Source: Candidatus Rokuibacteriota bacterium (GTDB lineage: Bacteria; Methylomirabilota; Methylomirabilia; Rokubacteriales; CSP1-6). Taken from it: a stretch of 64,000 nt of DNA. Shown in pieces: positions 52,679 to 61,749 of this stretch. Under the pieces are notes generated by a model. The model made no database searches and was not told the origin of the DNA. It saw only the letters and a program-made list of their open reading frames with translations. The stretch lies in assembly GCA_016866775.1 (NCBI GenBank), contig VGLJ01000014.1, positions 1 through 64,000 on the forward strand. Direction: 5' to 3'. Numbering within the stretch: the first letter of the stretch is position 1; every line of letters begins with the position of its first letter. The position numbers were made by a program, and so were the translations under genes.

Positions 52679-53738
52679 AGCGGAAGGCCGGCATCACCTC
52701 GCGGGCGAACAGCTCCATCGAGCGGCGGATCTTGTCCTGCGCGAGCCCGCCGAAGTTCATCCAGCACAGCACGTGACCGACGCCGAGGTCGCGCATCCTC
52801 TCGATCTTGCGCGCCACCGTATCGGGTGACCCGAACGCCACGGTCTCGCGGATCAAGTCGTCGTAGTTGACCTTGGCGAGGCGCTCGGCGAGCTGGCGGA
52901 AGTGTGGCTGCAGGCTCGGGTGCGCGTCCTCGATGCGCTCCGGAACGACGAAGCGCCGGAAGGAGTCCTGGTACCACATCTCCGCCTCGCGCGCCTCTTC
53001 CTTGGCCTGCGCGTCGGTCGGCGCCACGTAGATCTGCCGCGAGATCCCCCACTTCTGCAGGAGCGACGTGATCTCGTCCTCGCGCCCGCTCTTGTGGAGC
53101 GCGGCGACGTACGCGTCGCGGTTGTTCGCGATCTGCTCCTCGGCGTTGCCGCGCAGCACGGAGTTCAGCATCGGCCAGCCGCGCGCGGCGGTGTTCTCCA
53201 TGCTCTCCTTGCTGCCGCACACCTGGTAGATCGGCGGGTGCGGCTGCTGGATCGGCTTCGGCTGGACCTGCGCGTCGACCACGGTGAAGAACCGGCCGCG
53301 GAAGGTGAAGCGCGGCTCGGTCCACGCCTGCGTGAGGATCTCGACGGCTTCCTCGAAGCGGTCGCGGTTCTCCTGCTGCGGCACGTTGTAGCCGCGGAAC
53401 TCGGCGGGGCGGTTGCCGCGCCCGACGCCGACGTCGAGCCGCCCGCCGGAGATCACGTCGACGAGCGCGAGCTGCTCGGCCAGGCGCAGCGGATGGTGGA
53501 AGGGCAGGATCGCGGCGGCGAGGCCGATGCGGACGTTCCGCGTGCGAGAGGCCGCGGCGCAGGCGAGCGTGCCGGGATCGACCGCGAGGCCGTAGTCGAT
53601 GAAGTGGTGCTCCGTGAGCCAGATCCGGTCGAAGCCGAGCTCCTCGGTCCAGTCCATCTGCTGCAGCTCGCGGAGCACGACCTCCGCGTGCGTCAGCCCG
53701 GGGGCGGCCTGAAAGAAGAAGAAGGTTCCGAAGCGCAC
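52677..53738 (-). CDS. LLM-class flavin-dependent monooxygenase (luciferase-like)
   Basis: A 353-residue luciferase-like barrel. 'RFGTFFFFQAAPG', 'IWLTEHHFIDYGLAVDPG', 'ISGGRLDVGVGRGNRPAEFRGY' and the C-terminal 'RSMELFAREVMPAFR' place it beside the LLM at 19.5 kb (ending 'RSMELFAKEVMPAFRS'). The start is GTG 53738, with GAGGAG about 7 bases upstream inside the previous gene's end. It follows the beta-hydroxyacid dehydrogenase gene by 2 bases. Likely a reduced-flavin monooxygenase; substrate unknown. Confidence 0.88.
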   Translation of the reverse strand: MRFGTFFFFQAAPGLTHAEVVLRELQQMDWTEELGFDRIWLTEHHFIDYGLAVDPGTLACAAASRTRNVRIGLAAAILPFHHPLRLAEQLALVDVISGGRLDVGVGRGNRPAEFRGYNVPQQENRDRFEEAVEILTQAWTEPRFTFRGRFFTVVDAQVQPKPIQQPHPPIYQVCGSKESMENTAARGWPMLNSVLRGNAEEQIANNRDAYVAALHKSGREDEITSLLQKWGISRQIYVAPTDAQAKEEAREAEMWYQDSFRRFVVPERIEDAHPSLQPHFRQLAERLAKVNYDDLIRETVAFGSPDTVARKIERMRDLGVGHVLCWMNFGGLAQDKIRRSMELFAREVMPAFR

Positions 53739-53740
53739 CG

Positions 53741-54622
53741 TCAGCTCCTCATCCCGGCGAGGTGTTCGAGGGTGGTGATCACCGCCGCCAGATCGTCTCC
53801 GCCGTGTCCGGCCGCCGAGGTGGCCGTGCAGAGCTGATGGGCGACACTCGTGAGCGGCAGCGGCATGCCGAGCCGCTTCGCTTCCTCCAGCATCAATCCG
53901 AAGTCTTTCAGGTACAGATCGAGGCGGATGTGCGGCTCGAAGTTGTGGCTGACCATCAGCGGGCCGCGCATGTCCATCGCGCTCGTCCGCACCGGCGCCT
54001 GTCGCAGCGCCTCCAGCAGCTTCGCCGGCTCCACGCCGGCCTTCGCGCCCAGCACCAGCGCTTCCGCGAGCGCGATCGCGCTGATGCCGCCGATCAGATT
54101 CGCGGCGAGCTTCGCCACGGCCGCGGCGCCGACGCCGCCGACGTGCACGGTCTTGGCGAAGACCGCGTCGAAGATCGGCGCGCACGTGGCGGCCAGCGCT
54201 TCGTCGCCGCCGACGAAGATCGTGCCGCCGCCCTTCATCACCGCGGTGCTCGTGCCGCTGACGGGGGTCTCGAGGAAGCGGAAGCCGCGCTTCGCGGCCT
54301 CGTCGCCGAGCCGCGTGTTGAGCGCGGGGCTGACGGTGCTCATCTGCATGAGCACCGCGGTCTTCGGCGCGGTGGCGAGCAGCCCGTCCGCGCCGAGCCA
54401 CACCGCCTCGACGACGGCCGGCGTCGTCAGGATGGTGAAGATCGCGTCGGCGCCGTCGACCGCGTCGGCCATCGTCTTCGCGACGCGGAGCCCGCTCGAC
54501 GCGAGTGCTTCCACTTGCGCCGGGCGCGTGTCGTACCCGGCGACCTCGTAGCCGCGGGCGAGCAGCCGCGACGCGACCGCGCCGCCCAGGAGCCCCACGC
54601 CGACGAGGCCGATGCGCTTCAT
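53741..54622 (-). CDS. Beta-hydroxyacid dehydrogenase (3-hydroxyisobutyrate dehydrogenase-like)
   Basis: A 293-residue NAD(P)-dependent dehydrogenase. The Rossmann motif 'IGLVGVGLLGGAVASRLL', the substrate loop 'LETPVSGTSTAVMKGGGTIFVGG' (in parts) and catalytic Lys in 'AKLAANLIGG' are present. Start ATG 54622 was chosen because the family begins within three residues of the first strand; 11 more codons are open upstream. It is between a CnbZ-like gene (10-base gap) and an LLM gene (2-base gap), so all three likely serve one catabolic route. Confidence 0.9.
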   Translation of the reverse strand: MKRIGLVGVGLLGGAVASRLLARGYEVAGYDTRPAQVEALASSGLRVAKTMADAVDGADAIFTILTTPAVVEAVWLGADGLLATAPKTAVLMQMSTVSPALNTRLGDEAAKRGFRFLETPVSGTSTAVMKGGGTIFVGGDEALAATCAPIFDAVFAKTVHVGGVGAAAVAKLAANLIGGISAIALAEALVLGAKAGVEPAKLLEALRQAPVRTSAMDMRGPLMVSHNFEPHIRLDLYLKDFGLMLEEAKRLGMPLPLTSVAHQLCTATSAAGHGGDDLAAVITTLEHLAGMRS

Positions 54623-54632
54623 GCCGCGGCGA

Positions 54633-55379
54633 TCATAGCCAGAGCCGCCGGGCAACCCCGCGCATGTCCATCTCGAACTCGATGTCCTTCACGGGCGGCC
54701 CGCTCAGGTGCCAGGTGACGCCGTGGATGGCGGCGGGCCCGACCTGGCGGAGGATGGCGTCCGCCAGGTACGACTCGATCGGATACTTCGTGTAGACGTT
54801 GATCGAGGTGACGTCGGGCCAGTCGGCGCCGAGGCCGTGGAGCCGGTCGCGCATCACGCCCATCACGTGCGCCGCCTTCTCGCGCATCCCGGCCGGCGAG
54901 GTGTCGCGGAAGCGCACGAGGCCGGCGTCGTCGTACGTACGTCCGCGCGTCTCGCCCGAGCCCGCGACGACGAAGGTCGGCGAGTCGGGACCGCCGGGCG
55001 CGGTGTACGCGAAACCATACAGCGAGGGCTCGGCGGGCGCGCCGACGACCGGCGCGACGTTCGTGCGCGCGATGGGGTTCTCGCCGTCGAGCAGGATCTC
55101 CCACTCGCCGAGCAGCGCGCGGTAGCCGGCGTTGAAGCTGTCGAAGCCCTTGCCGGTGAGCGGCTCGGTGATGCGCAGCTCGATCGCGCACAGGGCCTGG
55201 CGCGGCCGCCCTTCCGCGCTCAGATGCGCGTCGATCAGCTCGAAGCCTTTGCGCCACGGGAGCGGCCGGCGCAGCGTGGCGTGGATCACCTGGTAGCCCG
55301 GATCGGCGACGGCGCCCGAGGAGAACGGCGCGATGCCGGGAAGGAACCGGTAGTTGCCTTTCGCGCACGGCTTCAGCAT
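54633..55379 (-). CDS. CnbZ-like (2-aminomuconate deaminase type) RidA-superfamily protein
   Basis: A 248-residue protein. 'NYRFLPGIAPFSSGAVADPGY', 'LRRPLPWRKGFELI' and 'GRPRQALCAIELR' resemble the 2-amino-5-chloromuconate deaminase CnbZ and relatives. 'LTGKGFDSFNAGY' and a C-terminal RidA-type half with 'INVYTKYPIESYL' follow. In that family an imine or enamine is hydrolysed after ring cleavage of an aminophenol. The assignment is from motif memory, not a search. It heads the operon with the dehydrogenase and LLM genes. Confidence 0.65.
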   Translation of the reverse strand: MLKPCAKGNYRFLPGIAPFSSGAVADPGYQVIHATLRRPLPWRKGFELIDAHLSAEGRPRQALCAIELRITEPLTGKGFDSFNAGYRALLGEWEILLDGENPIARTNVAPVVGAPAEPSLYGFAYTAPGGPDSPTFVVAGSGETRGRTYDDAGLVRFRDTSPAGMREKAAHVMGVMRDRLHGLGADWPDVTSINVYTKYPIESYLADAILRQVGPAAIHGVTWHLSGPPVKDIEFEMDMRGVARRLWL

Positions 55380-55391
55380 GGGGCGTCCTTT

Positions 55392-55541
55392 CTAGTCGAG
55401 ATCGAGCTCCCAGGCCTCGATCGCCGCGGCTTCGAGCTCTTCGTCGAGATCCTCACGCGTTCCGGCGACTGCGCCGGCGTAACGCGCACTCTCTGCGCGC
55501 AAGGTCAATCGACGAATGTTGTGAGGGATCGGGATAGGCAT
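55392..55541 (-). CDS. Small acidic hypothetical protein
   Basis: A 49-residue frame from ATG 55541 ('MPIPIPHNIRRLTLRAESAR') ending in an acidic helix ('EELEAAAIEAWELDLD'). It is not recognised. The acidic helical tail is like small antitoxins or regulatory peptides, but no partner is adjacent. There is no good ribosome site. It lies 12 bases upstream of the CnbZ-like gene. Confidence 0.3.
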   Translation of the reverse strand: MPIPIPHNIRRLTLRAESARYAGAVAGTREDLDEELEAAAIEAWELDLD

Positions 55542-55587
55542 GTCGTGAAGGATGCCATAGAAGTCGTGGCGCCTCCGCCCGAGGCCG

Positions 55588-56646
55588 TCACCCCCGCGTC
55601 GGGATGATGACCACCCCATGGTCGGCGAGCGTCACGCTCACGGCCTCGCCCGGCGCGAACGGAGCCGCCACGTCGTGACCGATCGCGAACAGCTCGCCGA
55701 GCTCGCTGGTGAGCGTGTACTCGACGACCCCGCCGAGATACGCCGCCTTCACCACCGTCGCCGCAAGCCCGTCACCGCCTGGTGGCCCGACGAGGATGGC
55801 TTCGGGACGGACCGCGACGATGACGGGGCCGATCGACTGATCGCGGTGCGCGAGGCGCACGTGCAGCGCGCCCAGCCGCACGAGGCCGGTCTTGTCGTCG
55901 CGCGTCTCCAGCGTGCCCTGCACGCGATTCGCCTCGCCCATGAAGCCGGCGACGAACGCGCTCGCGGGCCCTTCGTAGAGCTCGCGCGGTGTGCCGTCCT
56001 GCGCGATCACGCCGCGGTGCATGACGATGATGCGGTCGGACACTGCCATCGCCTCGCCCTGGTCGTGGGTGACGTAGACGACCGTCACGCCGAGCCGCTG
56101 CTGGAGGTCGCGGATCTCCTCGCGCATGTGGCGGCGGAGCCCCGCGTCCAGGTTCGACAGCGGCTCGTCGAAGAGCAGCACGGCCGGCTCGAGCACGAGC
56201 GCGCGCGCGAGGGCCACGCGCTGCTGCTGTCCGCCCGAGAGCTCGGAGGGCAGGCGGTCACCGAGGCCGCCGAGCCCGACGGTCGCGAGCATCGCGCGGG
56301 CCCGCTCGGTCGACTCGGCGCGCGAGCGGCCGGACACGCGGACACCGTAGGCGACGTTTTCCAGCACGGTCATGTGCGGGAAGAGCGCGTAGCTCTGGAA
56401 GACCATCGACACGTTGCGCTCCGCCGGCGGCAGCGCGCTGACCTCGACGTCGCCGACGAGGATGTCGCCCGCCGTCGCGAACTCGAGCCCGGCGATGAGG
56501 CGCAGGGTGGTCGTCTTCCCGCAGCCCGACGGCCCCAGCAGCGTCACCAGCGTGCCGGGCTCGATGACGAAGCTCACGTCGTCGACGGCGCGGACGTCGC
56601 CGTACCGCTTGCTCACGCGCCGGAACTCGATGCGCGCGGCCTTCAC
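55588..56646 (-). CDS. ABC transporter ATP-binding protein (FbpC/PotA/AfuC type)
   Basis: A 352-residue ATPase. Walker A 'GPSGCGKTTTLR', Q-loop 'MVFQSYALFPHMTV', signature 'LSGGQQQRVALARAL', Walker B 'VLLFDEPLSNLDAGLR' and H-loop 'VVYVTHDQGEAMAV' are complete. A C-terminal TOBE domain (about 265-352) ends in 'IIPTRG'. The start is GTG 56646, overlapping the permease stop (GTGA). It powers the two-domain permease encoded upstream. It is the only ATPase of this import type in the window outside the Liv operon. Confidence 0.93.
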   Translation of the reverse strand: MKAARIEFRRVSKRYGDVRAVDDVSFVIEPGTLVTLLGPSGCGKTTTLRLIAGLEFATAGDILVGDVEVSALPPAERNVSMVFQSYALFPHMTVLENVAYGVRVSGRSRAESTERARAMLATVGLGGLGDRLPSELSGGQQQRVALARALVLEPAVLLFDEPLSNLDAGLRRHMREEIRDLQQRLGVTVVYVTHDQGEAMAVSDRIIVMHRGVIAQDGTPRELYEGPASAFVAGFMGEANRVQGTLETRDDKTGLVRLGALHVRLAHRDQSIGPVIVAVRPEAILVGPPGGDGLAATVVKAAYLGGVVEYTLTSELGELFAIGHDVAAPFAPGEAVSVTLADHGVVIIPTRG

Positions 56647-58766
56647 GCGGGGCTCTCCGCCACGGGCGGGACGGCGGCGGGCAGGCGACGGCCGAGGCGG
56701 CGCGTGCCGACGACGAGCTGGATGACGCCGATCGCCGCGAGCATGAGCACGATCAGCGTGGAGCTGTAGGCGATCGCCACGCCGTAGTCGCCGTTGATCA
56801 CGCGGCCGATGATATAGGTGGTCGCCATCTCGTGGTCCGGCGAGACCAGGAAGATCACGGCGCTCACCGTCGTCATCGCCCGCACGAAGCTGTAGACGAG
56901 CGCGCCCGCGATCGCCGGCTTGAGCAGCGGCAGGATCACCCGCGTGAACGTCGTCGCGCCGCGCGCGCCCAGCGTGGCCGACGCCTCGTCGAGGTTCCGG
57001 TCGATCTGCGCCATCGTCGCCATGCCCGCGCGCACGCCGACCGGGAGGTTCCGGAAGATGAAGCAGAGCACGAGGATGATGCCGGTGCCCGTCACCTCGA
57101 TCGGCGCGACGTTGAACGCGAGGATGTAGGCGACGCCGATCACGGTGCCCGGCACCGCGAACGACAGCATGGTGGCGAACTCGAACAGGGTCTGACCGGC
57201 GAAGCGCTGCCGGGTCAGGAGGTACGCGGTCAGGATGCCGATGCCCGCCGTGAGCGGCGCGGCGATCGCCGCGAGCTTCACGGTCTCGAAGAACGAGTTC
57301 CACGCGGCGCCCGCCCAGATGACGCCGTGCGGGGAGCTCTCGATCGCGAACGCTTTCGCGTAGTGCGCGAGGGTCGGCGTGTAGTCGCGCCCCCACGTCC
57401 GCACGAACCCGCCCGCGAGCGCCATCGCGTAGATCACCACCGTGAAGAGCGCCCACGGCAGGGCCACCCCGTAGCACGTCCACCGTACGCGTGACGGCAG
57501 CACGGCCGGGATCCCGCCGTCGCCCTTGCCGCCGAGCCCGGTGTAGAGACGGCGCCCGAGCGCGCGGCGCTGCACGGAGAAGGCGACCAGCGCGAAGCCG
57601 AGCAGGAGGAGCGCGAGCGTCGCCGCGCGGCCCTGGTCGAGCTGGGCGCCCACGATGGAGAAGTAGATCTCGGTGGAGAGCACGCCGAGGTCGCCGCCGA
57701 GCACGATCGGGTTGCCGAAGTCCGCGATGCTCTCGACGAAGCTGACGAGGAACGCGTTCACGAGGCCGGGGCGCATCAGCGGCAACGAGACGTCGGCGAA
57801 CGTGCGCCAGCGCCCTGCGCGCACGGTCTGCGCGGCTTCCTCGAGCGTCGGCGAGACACCCTCGACGACGCCGATCAACACCAGGAACGCCACGGGCGTG
57901 AACGCGAAGACCTGCGCGACCAGCACGCCCGGGAAGCCGTAGATCCACCGCGTGGGCGGGATGCCCAGCGCCCACTCGAGGAGCTGGTTGACGAGCCCCG
58001 CCCGCCCGAAGAGCAGGATGAGCCCGAGCCCGATCACGAAGGGCGGCGTGATGACCGGCAGCACCGTGAGCGTGCGGAGCAGCCGCTTCGCCCGGAAGCC
58101 GGTGCGCGTCACGATCAGCGCGAACGCGAGACCCAGCAGCGTGCAGCAGGCGGCGGAGGTGAGCGCGAGCCCGAGCGTGTTCCACGCGACCCCGCACCGC
58201 CGCGCGCTCGTCAGGCAATGGAGCCCCCAGATGCGCGCCGACATCAGGCGCTCGATCGTCGCCGTCACGCCGAAGGCGCCCTCGGCGTCCTGGAACGCGG
58301 ACGTCAGCAGCTTCACGAGCGGGAAGGCCGTGAAGAGCCCCACGGTCACCGCGACCCCGAGCACGCTCGCCGCGACGAACCCGTCGCCGTGGAAGTGGCC
58401 GCGCAGGGCGAGGCCGAGCCCGACGCACGCCACGAGCGCCATCGCGACGGGCACCGCGCCGCTCCCCAGCGCGGCGGAGCGCGGCAGCGCGTGGGCGACG
58501 ATGCCGAGCGCGACGAGATAAAGGAAGGCCCCGCCGGCCAGCCACACGAGCGCGGCGCCGAGCCGCCGGCGCTCGTCGATGCGCCACGCCGCCGCCGCGA
58601 GCGCGAGGAGTCCGAGGACGATCGGCGCGAGCGTGACGTCGCCGCGCCCGACGTTGACCACGGCGGACGCCGCGGTCTCGGCGTACCACGGCAGGAGGAG
58701 CGCACTCCCTGCGCCGGCCGCGATCCACGCGAAGAGGACGCTTCGCCGGCGGCGCGGCCCGGTCAC
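56643..58766 (-). CDS. Two-domain ABC permease (AfuB/FbpB-like) with extra N-terminal helices
   Basis: A 707-residue double permease with two EAA loops: 'LEEAAQTVRAGRWRTFADVSLP' (in parts) and 'DEASATLGARGATTFTRVILP'. Before the first permease domain is an extension of about 190 residues with four to five helices, as in AfuB. GTG 58766 overlaps the binding-protein stop (GTGA). Total about 16 helices. With the binding protein and ATPase it forms a complete importer for ferric iron or sugar phosphates. Confidence 0.9.
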   Translation of the reverse strand: MTGPRRRRSVLFAWIAAGAGSALLLPWYAETAASAVVNVGRGDVTLAPIVLGLLALAAAAWRIDERRRLGAALVWLAGGAFLYLVALGIVAHALPRSAALGSGAVPVAMALVACVGLGLALRGHFHGDGFVAASVLGVAVTVGLFTAFPLVKLLTSAFQDAEGAFGVTATIERLMSARIWGLHCLTSARRCGVAWNTLGLALTSAACCTLLGLAFALIVTRTGFRAKRLLRTLTVLPVITPPFVIGLGLILLFGRAGLVNQLLEWALGIPPTRWIYGFPGVLVAQVFAFTPVAFLVLIGVVEGVSPTLEEAAQTVRAGRWRTFADVSLPLMRPGLVNAFLVSFVESIADFGNPIVLGGDLGVLSTEIYFSIVGAQLDQGRAATLALLLLGFALVAFSVQRRALGRRLYTGLGGKGDGGIPAVLPSRVRWTCYGVALPWALFTVVIYAMALAGGFVRTWGRDYTPTLAHYAKAFAIESSPHGVIWAGAAWNSFFETVKLAAIAAPLTAGIGILTAYLLTRQRFAGQTLFEFATMLSFAVPGTVIGVAYILAFNVAPIEVTGTGIILVLCFIFRNLPVGVRAGMATMAQIDRNLDEASATLGARGATTFTRVILPLLKPAIAGALVYSFVRAMTTVSAVIFLVSPDHEMATTYIIGRVINGDYGVAIAYSSTLIVLMLAAIGVIQLVVGTRRLGRRLPAAVPPVAESPA

Positions 58767-59785
58767 CTCGGCTGGCTTCCGATCTCCCGGTCCCAGCGGC
58801 CGATCAGGCGGCGGCGTTCCGCGCTCTTGCCGTACTTCACGAAGTCGTACTCGATGAGCTTGATCTTCGAGAGATCGGGGACGAGCGCGTGGACCGGCGT
58901 GGCCTTGTGGGACGGCAGCTGGTACTGCTTGGCCTCGGCGCCGAGCTTCTGCGCGGACGGCGTCAGCGCCCAGTCGACGAATGTCTTCGCATCCTTCAGG
59001 TTGCGCGCGCCCTTGACGATCGAGAGCGAGCCGATCTCGTAGCCCGTGCCCTCGCACGGCGTGGCGCTCTTCACCGGAAAGCCCGCGAGCGCCTCGCCCG
59101 GCACGTCGTGGATGAAGCTCACGCTGACGGCGGTCTCGCCGCGCGCCGCCGCCTTCACCGGACCGACGCCGGATTTCGGATACGCGCTGATGTTCTTGTG
59201 CAGGTCCTTGAGATACGCGAACGCCTGGTCCTCGCCCATGAGCTGCACCAGCGTCGCGATCGCGGTGTACGCGGTGCCGGACGAGTTCGGGTTCGCCATC
59301 TGGATGTCGTCACGCAGCTCGGGCCGCAGCAGGTCCTTCCAGCACGCGGGCGCCGGGAGCTTCTTCTTCGCGAGCAGCTCGGTGTTGTAACCGAAGCCGA
59401 GCGCGCCGGCGTAGATGCCGACGGTCTTGTGTCCGGACATCTCCGCCTGTCTCTGCGCCCAGGGATGCAGCTCGGCGAGGTGCTTCGACTTGTACGGCTG
59501 CGTGAGGTCCTGCTCCGCCGCCTGCAGGTGCGGGTCGCCCGTGCCGCCGAACCAGACGTCGAGCTTGGGGTTCGTCTTCTCCGCCGCCACCTGCGCCAGC
59601 GCTTCGCCGGATCCTTTCTGCGTGATCGCCACGCGGATCCCGGTCTCCTTCTGGAACGTGGCGGCGATCAGCGTGCACCACTCCTGCTGCACGCTGCAGA
59701 TCACGTTGATCGAGCCTTGCGCGGCGGCGTCGGGGGCGGCGAGGGCGACGGCGAGGAGCGCGAGGAGCACGATGCGTGTGGTCAT
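58763..59785 (-). CDS. ABC transporter substrate-binding protein (AfuA/FbpA type)
   Basis: A 340-residue periplasmic protein with a Sec signal ('IVLLALLAVALAAPDAAAQ'). The start of the mature part 'INVICSVQQEWCTLIAATFQ', 'GSGEALAQVAAEKTNPKLDVWFGGTGD' (in parts), 'ANPNSSGTAYTAI' and 'GYEIGSLSIVKGARN' resemble AfuA, a sugar-phosphate binder, as well as iron-binding FbpA. I favour AfuA-like because the 'WWGGT/WFGGT' and 'SSGTAYT' loops match. It is first in the operon of three. Confidence 0.88.
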   Translation of the reverse strand: MTTRIVLLALLAVALAAPDAAAQGSINVICSVQQEWCTLIAATFQKETGIRVAITQKGSGEALAQVAAEKTNPKLDVWFGGTGDPHLQAAEQDLTQPYKSKHLAELHPWAQRQAEMSGHKTVGIYAGALGFGYNTELLAKKKLPAPACWKDLLRPELRDDIQMANPNSSGTAYTAIATLVQLMGEDQAFAYLKDLHKNISAYPKSGVGPVKAAARGETAVSVSFIHDVPGEALAGFPVKSATPCEGTGYEIGSLSIVKGARNLKDAKTFVDWALTPSAQKLGAEAKQYQLPSHKATPVHALVPDLSKIKLIEYDFVKYGKSAERRRLIGRWDREIGSQPR

Positions 59786-59841
59786 GGGCGCGCCGAGTAT
59801 GCCACACGCGCGGCGGCCTACTTCGGCTGCTGCCGACCTCC

Positions 59842-60633
59842 TCATCGGGCGGCGAGCGCCTGTCCCGCGCTCTTGATCGCCGTGAGGTCGTACGGGGGCG
59901 AGATCAACAGGATCAGGCGCTCGACGCCGACCCGCTCCAGCATCTGTCGGGCGCGAGAGCTCGGCTCCACCCAGCGCTGCTCGAGTCCCGCGAACACCGT
60001 GACGACGAACCGCGCGGGATCGCGGCCGGACGCGGCGTGCGCGTCACGGGCGACGCGTACGAGCTCCGCGAGGTGCGGGTGAAAGGCCTGCGTGTTGAAG
60101 CCGTCGCCGTGCTGTCCCGCGATGCCGGCCATGCGCGGCCCGAAGCCGCCGACGATGATCGGGGGCGGGGGATCGGGGCGCAGGAACCCGTCCTTGCCCG
60201 ACCAGAGCCGGCGGATGAGCGTGATCGCGTCGACCACACGCTGCGCCCGCGCCGCGTCGCCGTCGACCTTCGCGCCGATCGCGTACTGCTCCTTCGCGTA
60301 CGGCGTGCGCTTGCTGCCGCCGGCGCCGATGCCGAGCAGCAAGCGACCGCCGGAAACTTGTTGGAGCGTGGCGGCCATGTTCGCGAGCACGCCGGGATGG
60401 CGGTTGGCGACGTTGAGGACGAGCGGCCCGAGCATCACGCGCTTCGTCGCCTCGGCGAGCGAGGTCAGGATCGTCCACGCTTCCGGCACTCCGGGCCCGC
60501 TGTCGCCGTCGGGATCGCGCAGGTGGTCCCACGTCCAGAGTCCGTCGAAGCCGGCGTCGTCGGCCGCGACGGCCGCCGCGCGCATGTCGGCATAGCGCGC
60601 GCTCATGGGGATCAGCAGGAGATCGGTCTTCAT
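59842..60633 (-). CDS. LLM-class oxidoreductase, F420-type
   Basis: A 263-residue, rather short, luciferase-like protein. 'FDGLWTWDHLRDPDG', 'VMLGPLVLNVANRHPGVLANMAATL' (in parts) and 'SGGRLLLGIGAGGSKRTPY' are F420-branch motifs. Start ATG 60633 matches the family start ('TDLLLIP'). It is 57 bases downstream of nothing on the same strand but the repeat-flanked secreted protein, and 56 bases upstream of the AfuA-like gene. Substrate unknown. Confidence 0.87.
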   Translation of the reverse strand: MKTDLLLIPMSARYADMRAAAVAADDAGFDGLWTWDHLRDPDGDSGPGVPEAWTILTSLAEATKRVMLGPLVLNVANRHPGVLANMAATLQQVSGGRLLLGIGAGGSKRTPYAKEQYAIGAKVDGDAARAQRVVDAITLIRRLWSGKDGFLRPDPPPPIIVGGFGPRMAGIAGQHGDGFNTQAFHPHLAELVRVARDAHAASGRDPARFVVTVFAGLEQRWVEPSSRARQMLERVGVERLILLISPPYDLTAIKSAGQALAAR

Positions 60634-60657
60634 CCCGACGAGCTTTGTACCATGTAC

Positions 60658-60691
60658 GCGGCGCCCGGACCGCTGCCGGCCCGGGCGCCGC
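60658..60691 (-). terminator. Strong inverted repeat, possible terminator
   Basis: An 11-bp perfect stem GCGGCGCCCGG/CCGGGCGCCGC (60658-60668 and 60681-60691) with a 12-base loop lies 8 bases after the stop of the secreted-protein gene and before the next LLM gene. It has no T-run, so its terminator role is not proven. Confidence 0.45.
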
Positions 60692-60699
60692 CGCATCAC

Positions 60700-61699
60700 C
60701 TACCGCTTCGCCTTGCGGCCATCCCGGTCGTGTCGCTTGCCGTGTTCGTCGTCGTCATCGTCGTCGTGGTGATGGTGACGATGGTGGCGGGCCGGCTCCT
60801 TCGTCGAGTCGAACGCCTGGCCGTCGTCGATGATCTGCGTGCCCGGCTTCAGGCTCTTCGGCACTCCGACCGACACCGAGCCGGTGCGGTGCCCGCCCTG
60901 GCCGTCGACGGCCTCGAACGTGATGACGTACACGCGGCCGTTGCCCCGTCCGGTGCGCTCCGCTCGGAGGAGCGCGGTCGAGCCCGTGATCACGCCGTCC
61001 GGGCCGGTTACCACCTGGGATGTCCACGCCATCGGGGTCGCTGACCAGCAGTCGCCGCCGGTAGGTCAGCGCATCGCCGTCGGGGTCGTAGCGGTCCGTG
61101 GCGGAGAGCGTGAAGGTGGCCCCCTCGGTCACCGTTTGCGGATCGCCGGCGTCGGCGACCGGAGCGCGGTTGACGTTCTTGATGGTGACGTTCACGGTCG
61201 AGATGCTGGTCGGGGCGACCGTGCCGTTTTTCAGAGGCGCCGTGACGGTGAGCTGAAAGGTGAGGGTGATTCCGCCCCAGTCCACCTGCGGCGCGGTGAA
61301 AGTGGGGTGAAATGGATCGGTGAGATCCAGGATCACGGCCAGCCCGGCCAGCTGCTCCCAGCTCAGGCTCATCCCGGCGGGCTGGGGACCGGTCAGGACA
61401 GAGCCCAAGGCCACGACGTCCCCCTCGTTCACCGTCGGGCTGGGCGAGGACGCGGCCGCGGGAGGGATCCATCTCGTCGTGTCGCAGGCATCCCCGATCC
61501 CGTTTGCATCGATGTCGAGCTGGTCCGGGTCGGATATCGTTACGCAGTTGTCCCTGAAGTTTGGAACTTCGTCACCGTCCGCGTCGCCGGTGAGCCCCCC
61601 GGTGATGATGCCGACCGAAGTCCCCACCCCTCCAAGCCCCACCAGGAGGACCACCAGCGCCCCGATCACCAGCCGGCCTGTCCAAGTCATGTCGCGCAT
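60700..61699 (-). CDS. Secreted protein with thrombospondin type 3-like calcium repeat, PKD-like domain and His/Asp-rich tail; apparent frameshift
   Basis: From ATG 61699 (AAAGGAGAAGG ribosome site), a signal helix 'GRLVIGALVVLLVGLGGVG' is followed by 'DADGDEVPNFRDNC' and 'DIDANGIGDACD', the thrombospondin type 3 calcium repeat. Next are an Ig/PKD-like module ('VTLxAT'-type; 'APVADAGDPQTVTEGATFTLSATD', in parts) and 'DPDGDALTY'. Between 61020 and 61060 the frame shifts by one base into 'TSQVVTGPDGVITGSTALLRAE' (in parts) and 'TFEAVDGQGG'. The tail 'RHHRHHHHDDDDDDEHG' is an extreme metal-binding-like stretch. About 332 residues if restored. Adhesion or metal binding at the cell surface is a guess. 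Confidence 0.75.
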
Positions 61700-61749
61700 T
61701 GCCTTCTCCTTTCGGGCTGCGTGCGCGCTAGGAGTACGGGCCGGGGCGC

